From contig DASRBN010000015.1 of assembly GCA_035653615.1 (NCBI GenBank), positions 248,001-312,000 of the forward strand: a stretch of 64,000 nt of DNA. The letters are read 5' to 3'. The stretch comes from Ktedonobacteraceae bacterium. GTDB lineage: Bacteria > Chloroflexota > Ktedonobacteria > Ktedonobacterales > Ktedonobacteraceae. A program made the translations under genes and the position numbers. Under the pieces are notes generated by a model. It saw only the letters and a list, made by a program, of their open reading frames with translations, did not search any database and was not told where the DNA came from. Below, piece after piece: positions 18,733 through 27,013 of the stretch; the first letter of the stretch is position 1; each line of letters begins with the position of its first letter.

Positions 18733-18772
18733 GAGCATTCTCCTTCCATTGTTCTATTCTTTCCTGAGCGAC

Positions 18773-18830
18773 GAAAAAAAGCATTAAAAAACCGTGGGAC
18801 TGAATTTCATTTTCGTCAGTACCCACGGTT
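18773..18830 (-). terminator. Strong intrinsic terminator between peptide gene and ABC operon
   Basis: On the minus strand AACCGTGGGTACTGA (18830-18816) pairs with TCAGTCCCACGGTT (18803-18790), 14 pairs with one bulged T and a 12-base loop. TTTTTT and then a second TTTTTTT tract follow. It starts 27 bases after the peptide stop. Partial termination here would give much peptide message and little transporter message. Confidence 0.9.
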
Positions 18831-18856
18831 GAGGTTTCTCTTTACTTTTCACCTTT

Positions 18857-19060
18857 TCAATCATCTGAAATAGGTGGTGAACCCCTCGAAATGGGCATAC
18901 TGACCCTCTGGGCGATACCGAAAACTGGTCCAGACTGCTTACCGATGCCGGTGATGCACTCCCTCATCATGCAGAAGGGCATAGCATAGCCGTAAATGGC
19001 AGAATCATTGCGCATTCTGGTGATGCTAAGCCACTTTGTGTAAGTAGCTGAGTTAGCCAT
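18857..19060 (-). CDS. 67-residue orphan peptide, possible precursor or signal peptide gene
   Basis: A 67-residue protein I do not recognise. It begins MANSATYTKWLSITRMRNDS, has a central segment with two cysteines (AMPFCMMRECITGIGKQSG) and ends in a Ser/Pro-rich tail with SPPISDD. It has no TM helix or classical signal peptide. Support for being real: AAAGGAGAAGG nine bases before the ATG, a near-consensus promoter 100 bases upstream, and a strong terminator immediately downstream. It heads a unit with an ABC-2 exporter and three GNAT proteins. That layout is seen in peptide production loci, but no modifying enzyme of a known class and no protease domain are present. A leader-type attenuator peptide is an alternative. 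Confidence 0.7.
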   Translation of the reverse strand: MANSATYTKWLSITRMRNDSAIYGYAMPFCMMRECITGIGKQSGPVFGIAQRVSMPISRGSPPISDD

Positions 19061-19098
19061 GCTAGCCTTCTCCTTTCGAAAAGATTTGTGCAAGTAAT

Positions 19099-19155
19099 GC
19101 TTCAGGTGTTGAAGCTTATGTTCTAGACAAGATTAGAGATTGCGCCTGCAATCTC
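19099..19155 (-). promoter_or_regulatory. Two hairpins in the 5' leader of the peptide gene
   Basis: GAGATTGC/GCAATCTC forms an 8-bp stem with a 4-base loop (19136-19155), almost at the predicted mRNA 5' end. GCTTCA/TGAAGC forms a 6-bp stem (19099-19115) nearer the ribosome binding site. A 5'-terminal stem of this kind often stabilises abundant messages; that effect is inferred. Confidence 0.55.
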
Positions 19156-19165
19156 CATTAGTTCG

Positions 19166-19195
19166 AGTATAAGGGATAAACCGGCGTTTTGTCAA
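19166..19195 (-). promoter_or_regulatory. Strong sigma-70 promoter of the peptide/ABC/GNAT unit
   Basis: On the minus strand TTGACA (19195-19190), an 18-base spacer and TATACT (19171-19166). Predicted start of transcription is near 19158, giving a leader of about 100 bases before the ATG at 19060. Confidence 0.75.
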
Positions 19196-19341
19196 GGGCA
19201 ATTCGCGATTTAACAGGCATTTAACTTTCCCATCTCGAAATCACTCAAAATCGACGCCGGATAACCCCTATCCTTTCTGGTATGTAAACGCTGGCACTGA
19301 GAATTTTTAGTGGAGCATTTGCTACCCGCCTCACTCGAGCA

Positions 19342-21810
19342 TCAAATATCCTCATCCAGGATATCGTGAGCTCGTCTCCTACGCCTGCGTTGGCTTATAA
19401 CTCTTCCAATACGCTCCGGGAGCCATCGCAAGAAGTGGGGATGGCGCAGGACGTACATGAACAGGCGCGGCTGCAGGCGTTTCCAGAGGGTCGGTAATTC
19501 TTGTATTTCCCCGGTGCTGCGCGGGTGTTCTTGACTTGCGGGATCGGCCCAGCGGTCGCGGACATAGATATCCCCCAGGCGTTCAAGCGTGACGGCCTGG
19601 TCAGGTGCGACTTCGGCAAGCGCATGGACATACTCGTAGGGTGTTTTAGAGCGTGGTAGGGATATGCCCGCCCAGTTAGCGAGCAGGCAGAGACGGCCAT
19701 ACACCTGCGACGAGAGGGCGAGACCTCGGAAGAGCCGGCGCCACCAGAAGCTGAAGTAGAGCAGGCCAAGCAGGATGAGTATGACAATGGCAAAGAGGGC
19801 CAGGCCAATATCCTGGCGGATCTGAGCTTGCTGCTGAGCGGGGGTTGCAGGAATGCCTGTGCTGGTATTGCCTGTTTCATTCGGTAAGCCAACTCGACCA
19901 CGGCCATTGGACTTACCACTACCGGCGGGCCCTCCTGGCGTCACGGTAATATTCCCATTCGAACTGGTGAGAGGACGAGTGAACTGCGAGAAGCTGGGCG
20001 AAGGCTCGAAGTTGATCCATCCGTAGCCCGCGAAGTAAATCTGCGTCCAGAGATGGGCGTCGGTGCCGCGCACGACCATCTCTTTGGTTTTGGGGTCGAG
20101 GGTACCATGGGTGTAGCCGGCGACGACACGCGCCGGCATGCCGAGTTCGCGCGCCATGACTGCCATCGCGGTGGCGAAGTAGTTACAATAGGCGCGATGC
20201 CCACTCTGGAAGAGCAGCCAGGATGTGCCTTCCGCACCCGGGGGCAGGCTGACATTGACATCATAGGTAAAGCTGCGCAGGTACGATTCGAGCGCGACGG
20301 CTTTGTCATACATATTTGTGGCACCGGCAGTCTGTTGTTTCGCTACCTGGTAAATGCGAGGATCGAGACCGGATGGCAACTGCAGGTAGGTACGCACGAT
20401 ACTCGTGTCGTAATAATTGACGGAACGTTGACCATCGAAGTTGGGTGGGTAGGTGGGAGCGTTCGCAGGCAGCGGTACCGATTCGAGCGTTTTGATATCG
20501 GCGGCGGACACATACGAGGTAACGCTATAGGAATCTCCCGCGGCAAGTTTGCCATTTGTGCGCAGCCATGAAACAACCGCATCATTGGCGCTACTGCTGA
20601 CGACCTGGGCATTCTGGTTGGTGGAAACGATCTGGGGAGCGCCGAGAATGTAGGCTTTTTGTTCGCCTGGTGGATTGACTATCTTGATATTCTGATGCAC
20701 TGCGCGCAGGTCGGTGTACTGGGCTTGATCATAATCGAAATCATTGGCTCTGTAGGCAGTACCATAGGTAGGGCTAATGAGCCAGCCACGACCGGTATAG
20801 GTATCATAGGTAAGTGATTCGAGATACTGCGTATCATCATCGGTTTTCATGGTCAGGACGACAACGTTGGTCAGATTGGGATTGCCACCTAATGTCAGTG
20901 TATCCGTAAAATTCCCATGATTGGCCGGGTTATAACCACCGCTTACAGAAACAAGCCGGTTCCACGTATTCTGAATCTCAACCCAGGGGTTGTTATCGGC
21001 GCTCCAGATTTGAGACGCGGCATCGTTGGTATAGCCCCAGGGAATGAGCCACGAGACAATCAGAATGCCGATAGAGATCAGCGCCCCGGCCTGCATGAAC
21101 TCCCAACCGAGATCATCAGCACAGCGCAGGCCAAGCTTCTTCCAGCGTACCGACGACTCATACAGATTGATACGCAACAAAAGCAACAGCGAAGCCACCA
21201 GGAAAACCACCAGGAAAACGATATAGCCTGGTTCGATGTAGCTCAGGTTAATCAGCAACACCACGGCATTCGCCAGGATCATGAGCCATGGACTGCGTGT
21301 ACGGTACACCAGCCACGCGCTCGTATAGGCCAGTAGGAAGCTGAGCGCGATAATCAAGAACAGGAAGATCGAGTCATCACTGCTGGTGCCACCGGCAAGC
21401 GCCAACATGATCCAGTTATGTATGCTGGCAAAGAACGCGCCAAAGCTGCCTGCGTAGTCTGCGCTTGTCGTCTGCCAGATTGCCAGGAGTAGCGCAAAGA
21501 GAACGGCGAAGGCATGGACGAGGAAACGTGAAAGACTTCGCTGTTTCGCCGCAACGACACCTGCGATCAAACCGATAGCGGTGGTGAGGGTCAGGATATT
21601 GAGGTGATCCACCCAGCCCGCTGCCTGCACGCACCAGATAGTGCTATACACGACGACGGCCAGCAAGAAGAGTGAAAACCATCCCTCCGCCAGGCCCATA
21701 TGAAACTGTATCGACGGCCTGCGGAAAGGCCCTTTCTTTCCCGACTTATCATCGCGCTGGCGTGATTCAGCGATGATCTTGGTTAGCCGTTCAACGGTCG
21801 CATCTTGCAT
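19342..21810 (-). CDS. Membrane transglutaminase-like protein (TgpA family)
   Basis: An 822-residue membrane protein. About six N-terminal TM helices (from GWFSLFLLAVVVYSTIWCV to near residue 265) precede an extracytoplasmic region and a transglutaminase/protease-like core. The catalytic Cys lies in SGHRAYCNYFATAMAVMARE and the His in TDAHLWTQIYFAGYGWINFE. One further TM helix (IGLALFAIVILILLGLLYFS) is followed by a DUF4129-like cytoplasmic tail ending in an Arg-rich stretch. The ATG at 21810, with GGAGG upstream, lies six bases after the DUF58 stop. It closes the usual MoxR-DUF58-TgpA operon, whose exact role is unsettled. Confidence 0.92.
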   Translation of the reverse strand: MQDATVERLTKIIAESRQRDDKSGKKGPFRRPSIQFHMGLAEGWFSLFLLAVVVYSTIWCVQAAGWVDHLNILTLTTAIGLIAGVVAAKQRSLSRFLVHAFAVLFALLLAIWQTTSADYAGSFGAFFASIHNWIMLALAGGTSSDDSIFLFLIIALSFLLAYTSAWLVYRTRSPWLMILANAVVLLINLSYIEPGYIVFLVVFLVASLLLLLRINLYESSVRWKKLGLRCADDLGWEFMQAGALISIGILIVSWLIPWGYTNDAASQIWSADNNPWVEIQNTWNRLVSVSGGYNPANHGNFTDTLTLGGNPNLTNVVVLTMKTDDDTQYLESLTYDTYTGRGWLISPTYGTAYRANDFDYDQAQYTDLRAVHQNIKIVNPPGEQKAYILGAPQIVSTNQNAQVVSSSANDAVVSWLRTNGKLAAGDSYSVTSYVSAADIKTLESVPLPANAPTYPPNFDGQRSVNYYDTSIVRTYLQLPSGLDPRIYQVAKQQTAGATNMYDKAVALESYLRSFTYDVNVSLPPGAEGTSWLLFQSGHRAYCNYFATAMAVMARELGMPARVVAGYTHGTLDPKTKEMVVRGTDAHLWTQIYFAGYGWINFEPSPSFSQFTRPLTSSNGNITVTPGGPAGSGKSNGRGRVGLPNETGNTSTGIPATPAQQQAQIRQDIGLALFAIVILILLGLLYFSFWWRRLFRGLALSSQVYGRLCLLANWAGISLPRSKTPYEYVHALAEVAPDQAVTLERLGDIYVRDRWADPASQEHPRSTGEIQELPTLWKRLQPRLFMYVLRHPHFLRWLPERIGRVISQRRRRRRAHDILDEDI

Positions 21811-21815
21811 TGCAA

Positions 21816-23027
21816 TTACCTCCGTCGCGCATAGCGGGCCTCCGGTTCCCGTTCGAGTGCCTCTTCCAATGACTCTTCGCATTTGACACGCAACACTGGA
21901 ATGCCTGCGCCCTCCAACAGAGCCAGGGTGTCTTCATCGGGCTGCCGGTTGTCGAACGAGGCGGCATCTAAGCCGACGACGGCCACCTGAACGCCGCGTC
22001 TTTGCAGGTGGCGCAGGCCATCATGCCAGCCTCGCGAGGTTGAGGGTGTGATGACAATAGCTACAGTGTTCCGACCAAAATGAAAAGCATCGAGGGCCAG
22101 CGCCTCTTTCAAGTCCGGTCCAGGTCCCGCTTTTACGACTGCAAGCATCTCTAGTACGCGCTCAAGTTGCCGATCACCACGGTCGAGTGAAAGAAATTCG
22201 CGCTGCTCTGCATTGACGATCATACCAAGCGAGAGGTCCTGGCGCAACAAATATGCTGCAATCGAAGCCGCAATGGTGACGCCATACTCCTCGGTTGAAT
22301 GCTCGCCTTCGCCGGCCTGCACTGCATCATGCAGATCAAGAAAGATCCAGGCATCCATTGCGGGATCCAGATCAAATTCTTTCACCATTAATTTATTATA
22401 ATGCGCGGTGGAACGCCAGTGAATACGATTGAGGGCGTCACCGACGGTGTAATCACGAATAGTGGTTGCGTTGGTGGTTGTCTGCAATGCTCGCCGCGAA
22501 CTTCGGCCACGTCCAGGCAGGCCGCCGGTAAAGAGCGCGAAATTGGTGAGCGGTACAACGCGTGGCAGCACCAGGAGTTCTTTTTGGGCGGTGAGGAAGA
22601 CGCGCCGCCGGAAGAGGCCGAATGGATCTCCACTGGTGGCAACAACCGGGCCAAGTTGAAAACGACCCCGCTGCCGGCATACGGTACGCGCCCGCCACGT
22701 TGCCCGCTTGCGCCCGCCCATACTGGCAACATACCCTGCTCGATGCCCCGGTAGGGTCGAGCCGTCGGCAATCTGCACCCAGAGTTTGGGCATGATTCCG
22801 ACATTATCCAGCATCAGCCGTTCGTCAAACATCTCGCCAACCTGCACCCGCCCGGTAGCGGAACTGCGACGAAAGACCAGGTTGCTCAGACTATAACGCG
22901 CCCACAGCCAGGACAGGATAAATAAGGTGAGCAGGACATAGGTCAAGATATAGAGTACGTGCCAGCCACTACTGATCGAGAAAAAAGCCAGCAGCACTAT
23001 CAGTATGATTGCCTGCCAGGGCCGCAT
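21816..23027 (-). CDS. DUF58 domain protein
   Basis: A 403-residue protein with two N-terminal TM helices (ILIVLLAFFSISSGWHVLYI and the next stretch) and a DUF58/vWA-like domain. The DUF58 signature is visible around residue 190-215: IRDYTVGDALNRIHWRSTAH followed by LMVKEFD. GPVVATSGDPFGLFRRR is the other typical block. The ATG at 23027 lies four bases after the MoxR stop with AAGGGG upstream. It is the middle gene of the MoxR operon and probably acts at the membrane with the ATPase. Confidence 0.93.
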   Translation of the reverse strand: MRPWQAIILIVLLAFFSISSGWHVLYILTYVLLTLFILSWLWARYSLSNLVFRRSSATGRVQVGEMFDERLMLDNVGIMPKLWVQIADGSTLPGHRAGYVASMGGRKRATWRARTVCRQRGRFQLGPVVATSGDPFGLFRRRVFLTAQKELLVLPRVVPLTNFALFTGGLPGRGRSSRRALQTTTNATTIRDYTVGDALNRIHWRSTAHYNKLMVKEFDLDPAMDAWIFLDLHDAVQAGEGEHSTEEYGVTIAASIAAYLLRQDLSLGMIVNAEQREFLSLDRGDRQLERVLEMLAVVKAGPGPDLKEALALDAFHFGRNTVAIVITPSTSRGWHDGLRHLQRRGVQVAVVGLDAASFDNRQPDEDTLALLEGAGIPVLRVKCEESLEEALEREPEARYARRR

Positions 23028-23030
23028 AGG

Positions 23031-24002
23031 TCAGCGCCCCTTTCCACCGCCGACCCACGCGCCAGGTACCGGTACGCTCTGCAAAATTTCATCCAGGATG
23101 GCAGTAGATGAAATGGCGCGCACGCGGGCCGCGGGAGTAACGATGATGCGGTGCGCTAATGTAGGTTTGGTCAGCAGCTTGACATCATCGGGGATGACGT
23201 AGCCACGACCGCGTATCGCGGCCAGAGCCTGGGAAGCGCGGAAGAGCGCCAGAGACCCACGCGGGCTGGCGCCCAGGTAAATATTATTATGGTTGCGCGT
23301 AGCATTGGCGATGGCCACGATATATTCGCGAATCGAGGGATCAACATGAATGCTGCGCACTTGCTGCTGGATTTGCACCAGTTCTTCAGCCGTCATAATT
23401 TGCGCCAGGTCATCGAGGGGATGATGAAACTGGTGCGTATCAAGGATATTCATTTCGTCCCCGGCCTTTGGATAGCCCAGCCGGATATTCATCATGAAAC
23501 GGTCAAGCTGCGCCTCGGGCAATGGGAATGTGCCCTCGTATTCGATAGGGTTCTGTGTCGCCATGACCATAAAGGGTTCCGGCAGGCGGTACGTCACGCC
23601 ATCGATCGTGACCTGGTTTTCTTCCATGGCTTCGAGCAGGGCTGACTGAGTTTTGGGAGTGGCGCGGTTGATCTCGTCGGCAAGCACGATCTGCGCCATA
23701 ATAGGGCCTGCACGAAACTCAAAATTACCCGTCTTCTGATTATAAATAGAGACGCCAGTAACATCACTTGGGAGCAGGTCTGGAGTAAACTGGATACGTT
23801 TAAATGTGCATCCGATAGAACGCGCAATAGCCTTGGTAAGAACGGTTTTGCCAACGCCCGGCACATCTTCAATTAATACATGCCCCCGGCAGATCACGGC
23901 TATCAAACTGAAAGCCACCGGCTCGGCCTTTCCAACAATGACTTTCTCAACATTGCTGATCACCCGTTGTACCGCGTTAGCTAAATCTTGTATTGACTGC
24001 AT
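23031..24002 (-). CDS. MoxR-family AAA+ ATPase
   Basis: A 323-residue MoxR AAA+ ATPase. Walker A is EDVPGVGKT (about residues 45-53), Walker B region [20 protein letters not shown], sensor 1 [20 protein letters not shown], and the C-terminal lid has [18 protein letters not shown]. MoxR proteins are chaperone-like and act with vWA/DUF58 partners. The ATG at 24002 is preferred to upstream in-frame starts because AGGAGA precedes it. It is the first gene of the operon with DUF58 and the transglutaminase. Confidence 0.95.
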   Translation of the reverse strand: MQSIQDLANAVQRVISNVEKVIVGKAEPVAFSLIAVICRGHVLIEDVPGVGKTVLTKAIARSIGCTFKRIQFTPDLLPSDVTGVSIYNQKTGNFEFRAGPIMAQIVLADEINRATPKTQSALLEAMEENQVTIDGVTYRLPEPFMVMATQNPIEYEGTFPLPEAQLDRFMMNIRLGYPKAGDEMNILDTHQFHHPLDDLAQIMTAEELVQIQQQVRSIHVDPSIREYIVAIANATRNHNNIYLGASPRGSLALFRASQALAAIRGRGYVIPDDVKLLTKPTLAHRIIVTPAARVRAISSTAILDEILQSVPVPGAWVGGGKGR

Positions 24003-24030
24003 ATGAATTTTTTCTCCTGGCAGCCTGACC

Positions 24031-24117
24031 TTGCACCTGCTAGGACAGGCAAAGGCACTGTCCCTACTTCGTGTAGTGCTGTCCGATGAAAGGTGCAATG
24101 TATTACGCCCCTACAAT
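24031..24117. repeat. Dispersed repeat in the spacer upstream of MoxR
   Basis: Enclosed by TTGCACCT (24031) and AGGTGCAA (24091-24098). Inside it carries AGGACAGG and CTGTCCCTAC, related to 4200-4241, and it ends TATTACGCCCCTACAAT. No gene is seen in 24003-24489. Confidence 0.55.
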
Positions 24118-24344
24118 ATGAACACCCATCATTCCATAGTGTACCACGTTAATACGCCAGTACAAAGGAAAAAGGTGCAGCACCAGGCGATTCCAAAAAA
24201 TAGTTGTGTATATTACTACGTCATAAAAATGGCTTTTGTTGCATGTTTGCACTCATTTTATCAACCCTGGCTGAATTGATGCTGAAAAAGGGGGTGATTC
24301 TTCCCCTTCGTGCCTCAGGGCTTCGGCTCATGCGCTCAGTATGA

Positions 24345-24436
24345 CAGGGCGATTGAAAAGTCGCGTCAAGTGAGGTCAACTTTAGAAGGCGCTCCGACAA
24401 AATCAAGCTCGGTCTCGCGACTTTTCAATCGCCCTG
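24345..24436. repeat. 21-bp perfect inverted repeat enclosing 50 bases (MITE-like)
   Basis: 24345-24365 (starting CAGGGCGATTGAAAAGTCGC) is perfectly complementary to 24416-24436. The 50 bases inside contain no frame. No target-site duplication is obvious, so mobility is only a suggestion. It sits just upstream of acyP. Confidence 0.75.
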
Positions 24437-24474
24437 ATCACCAGAAGATCTCTCTGGTAGGTTCATGTCGTTTA

Positions 24475-24483
24475 TGCTATCAT
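24475..24483 (+). promoter_or_regulatory. Extended -10 promoter, probably giving a leaderless acyP message
   Basis: TGC then TATCAT (24478-24483) is an extended -10 box. Six bases (CAAACT) separate it from the ATG at 24490, so transcription should start at the ATG. No ribosome binding site is present. Confidence 0.5.
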
Positions 24484-24489
24484 CAAACT

Positions 24490-24786
24490 ATGAATCAAGC
24501 TAATCCTGGTTATATCCAGGAGTTACACGCATATGTACTTGGTCGCGTTCAAGGTGTGGGCTTTCGCTACTTTGTCGTAGAACATGCCCTGGCGCTGGGA
24601 CTGCGAGGATATGCACGCAATGAGTATGACGGCAGTGTAGAAGTAGTGGCTCAAGGACCGCGCCCCGCACTCGAACGCCTTGTTACCTTGCTAAGACAGG
24701 GTCCATCAGCTGCCCATGTCACCGATGTACGCATAACATGGGGATCGCCAACGCAGCATCTCAGTGGTTTCCATGTACGCTGGTGA
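24490..24786 (+). CDS. acyP: Acylphosphatase
   Basis: A 98-residue acylphosphatase, which hydrolyses carboxyl-phosphate bonds such as that of acetyl phosphate. The family signature LGRVQGVGFRYFVV holds the catalytic Arg26, and GYARNEYDGSVEVVAQG holds the catalytic Asn44. Length is typical. The ATG at 24490 has no Shine-Dalgarno sequence but stands six bases after an extended -10 box. An imperfect tandem duplication of 53 bp (24764-24816 and 24817-24869) covers the last codons and continues past the stop. Confidence 0.95.
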   Translation: MNQANPGYIQELHAYVLGRVQGVGFRYFVVEHALALGLRGYARNEYDGSVEVVAQGPRPALERLVTLLRQGPSAAHVTDVRITWGSPTQHLSGFHVRW

Positions 24787-24869
24787 TCGCGGAGCTTGCG
24801 GGTGATTTTGGGATAGGTGGCTTCCACGCACGCTAGTGATCCCGGAGCTTGCAAGTCATATTGGGAAGG
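24764..24869. repeat. Imperfect 53-bp tandem duplication at the acyP 3' end
   Basis: Two adjacent 53-base units, roughly 80 percent identical by eye, share TTCCA, GTGATC and CGGAGCTTGC. The first includes the acyP stop; the second is downstream and non-coding. Confidence 0.7.
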
Positions 24870-24873
24870 ATGT

Positions 24874-24914
24874 AGGCCCCGATTTATCGCGGGCAGCGCC
24901 GATTTATCGGCCCC
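24874..24914. repeat. Dispersed GCCGATTTATCGGCCCC-family repeat
   Basis: GGCCCCGATTTATCGCGGG is followed by CAGCGCCGATTTATCGGCCC. Same family as 16815-16876 and 50813-50830. Confidence 0.8.
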
Positions 24915-25007
24915 ACAGAATTGCCGAATCAAATCCAAAAACTGTAACTTTTCGTTTCATTGTGCTGTAATAGAAAAAAGGGGATCGATTGGAAAGGAAC
25001 CTGGTTT

Positions 25008-26624
25008 ATGCATGACCCGCTTGCTTCTCAAAAGGGAATGCAAACAGGCACTGCAAATTCGAATAACATGCAAGCGTGGAACGAAAATAGCCCTTCTGAA
25101 GGTGAGCATCGATTTCCTGTGCCAATAGAAAACAGTTCTGAGGCCGAAGACGCCCGCCACAGGCTCGCTGCTATCGTTGTTTCATCCTTCGACGCTATCA
25201 TTAGCAAAACGCTTGACGGGATTATCACCAGCTGGAATGCCTCTGCCGAGAGAATGTATGGCTACAGCGCCGCAGAGGTAATTGGCAAATCCATTACCGT
25301 GATTTTTCCCCCTGATAGACAGGATGAGTTTTTCCAGATTATGGAGCGCATCAAAAGAGGGGAGCGCGTCGAACCCTATGAGACGAAACGGGTGCGAAAA
25401 GATGGAACCATGCTCGATGTCTCCATCACCATTTCACCTGTCAGGGACCGGACAGGCAAGATTACCGGCGCTTCGACCATCGCGCGAGACATCAGCGAGC
25501 AAAAACGCCTGCAGGCCGAATTATGGCAGGCCAAACAGCAGCTTGAGGTGATTTTCCAGCATGTTGCCGATGGTATCACAGTACAGGACACGCGTGGTAG
25601 CATCATTTTTGCCAATGACACGGGCGCGCGGCGCTGTGGGTTTTCCTCCGCGCAAGAGATGCTTGCGCTCGACAGGCAGGCATTAGAGCTGCATCTCACT
25701 CGTTTCCAGATGAAGGATGAACATGATCGCCTTCTCACGCTGGCAGAGCTCCCAGCAGTGAAGGTATGGCAGGGAGACAAATTTGCGGAACAGGTTATTC
25801 ATTTCCTGGATATGCAGAGTGGCGCCTCTGCCTGGTCTTTAGTCAAGTCAACTCCCATTGTTGATGAACATGGCGCCGTGCAACTGGCCATCAGCATTTT
25901 CAGCGATATCACGGAACAAAAAGAGCTTGAGCAACGCAAAGATGCCTTCATCGGCATGGCAAGTCATGAACTGAAAACCCCTCTCACCAGTCTAAAAGGC
26001 TTCACCCAACTGCTGAAACGCATGTTTGAAAGGCAGGACATACTTGAGCCACTGCCATATCTTGCGCGCATGGATAGTCAACTGGACCGGCTTACGAAAC
26101 TGATCAAAGACCTGCTTGACATCTCGAAAATGCAAAAGGATAAACTTCCCCTCAATATTGAAACCTTCGACCTCAACGAGCTGGTGGACCAGACCGTCGA
26201 AGTCATGCAGGCAATCATGCGCACGCACCACCTGCGCGTTGAAAGCACCTCACAGCCTGAAGTAGTTGGCGATAAAGACCGTATTGGACAGGTGTTAATT
26301 AACCTGCTGACCAACGCCGTGAAGTATTCTCCCGATGCCGATCAGATCATTGTTCGTGTATCAGCAGATCAGGAACAGGCAATCGTCAGCGTGCAGGACT
26401 TCGGGAAAGGCATTGCGAGCGTTCATCAACAGAAAATTTTTGATCGCTTCTACCAGATCAGCGATGGCGACGATAAACCCTTTTCGGGACTGGGCATTGG
26501 TTTATACATCTCCAGCCAGATCATCAAGCAGCATCATGGGCGGCTCTGGGTAGAGAGCCAGAAAGGGTCAGGCGCTACCTTCTACTTTACGCTCCCACTC
26601 AAAAGCCAGAAACAGGACGATTAA
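25008..26624 (+). CDS. PAS-domain sensor histidine kinase (soluble, orphan)
   Basis: A 538-residue histidine kinase without TM helices. PAS 1 (about 40-165): FDAIISKTLDGIITSWNASA, YGYSAAEVIGKSI and a PAC end with STIARDISEQKRLQ. PAS 2 (about 175-305): VIFQHVADGITVQDTRGSII to SIFSDITEQKELEQ. The HisKA dimerisation helix follows, with phosphoacceptor His320 in MASHELKTPLTSLKG. The ATP-binding domain has NLLTNAVKYSP (N box), VQDFGKGI (G1) and SGLGIGLYIS (G2). The ATG at 25008 has GGAAAGGA about 10 bases upstream. No response regulator is adjacent; gatC begins about 100 bases later. Signal unknown, probably cytoplasmic or redox. Confidence 0.93.
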   Translation: MHDPLASQKGMQTGTANSNNMQAWNENSPSEGEHRFPVPIENSSEAEDARHRLAAIVVSSFDAIISKTLDGIITSWNASAERMYGYSAAEVIGKSITVIFPPDRQDEFFQIMERIKRGERVEPYETKRVRKDGTMLDVSITISPVRDRTGKITGASTIARDISEQKRLQAELWQAKQQLEVIFQHVADGITVQDTRGSIIFANDTGARRCGFSSAQEMLALDRQALELHLTRFQMKDEHDRLLTLAELPAVKVWQGDKFAEQVIHFLDMQSGASAWSLVKSTPIVDEHGAVQLAISIFSDITEQKELEQRKDAFIGMASHELKTPLTSLKGFTQLLKRMFERQDILEPLPYLARMDSQLDRLTKLIKDLLDISKMQKDKLPLNIETFDLNELVDQTVEVMQAIMRTHHLRVESTSQPEVVGDKDRIGQVLINLLTNAVKYSPDADQIIVRVSADQEQAIVSVQDFGKGIASVHQQKIFDRFYQISDGDDKPFSGLGIGLYISSQIIKQHHGRLWVESQKGSGATFYFTLPLKSQKQDD

Positions 26625-26725
26625 GGGTGCAGGCCCTGGGCCAGAAAGCAGCATTATTGACCTGGCGAGAGCATTGTAGTAGGATAGTGAAGCGCAATCA
26701 TGTCTATTCCCTAAAGGAGAGAAGC

Positions 26726-27007
26726 TTGGAAATCAACGTAGAACATGTGGCGAAACTTGCGAACCTGCCACTCGATGAAAAACGCCTGGAAATACTCGGC
26801 AAACAACTTACCGAAACACTGTTGTATATAGACCGGCTGAATGAAATATCCACCGAAGATGTAGAGCCGACAAGCCAGGTAACCGGCCTTACCAATGTGA
26901 CGCGAAATGATACCGTATCGGATTCTTTGCCCCAGCAGGCTGCTCTGGAGAACGCGCCCGAAACATACAATGGATACATCGTCGTAAATGCCATCTTTGA
27001 GGAATAA
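26726..27007 (+). CDS. gatC: Asp/Glu-tRNA(Asn/Gln) amidotransferase subunit C
   Basis: A 93-residue GatC, the small subunit that stabilises the GatA-GatB contact in the enzyme that converts Glu-tRNA(Gln) and Asp-tRNA(Asn). It starts INVEHVAKLANLPLDEKRLE and ends ALENAPETYNGYIVVNAIFE, as expected for the family. The start is a TTG at 26726, chosen because AAAGGAGA lies five bases upstream and the family sequence begins right there; no ATG fits. It is the first gene of gatC-gatA-gatB. Confidence 0.95.
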   Translation: MEINVEHVAKLANLPLDEKRLEILGKQLTETLLYIDRLNEISTEDVEPTSQVTGLTNVTRNDTVSDSLPQQAALENAPETYNGYIVVNAIFEE

Positions 27008-27013
27008 CTACCT

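Noticed and set aside
15043-19060. Peptide, ABC exporter and GNAT genes as a known lanthipeptide, lasso or thiopeptide cluster
   Set aside because: No LanM/LanBC, B protein, YcaO, radical SAM or peptidase domain is present; it is kept as an undescribed arrangement rather than assigned to a class.
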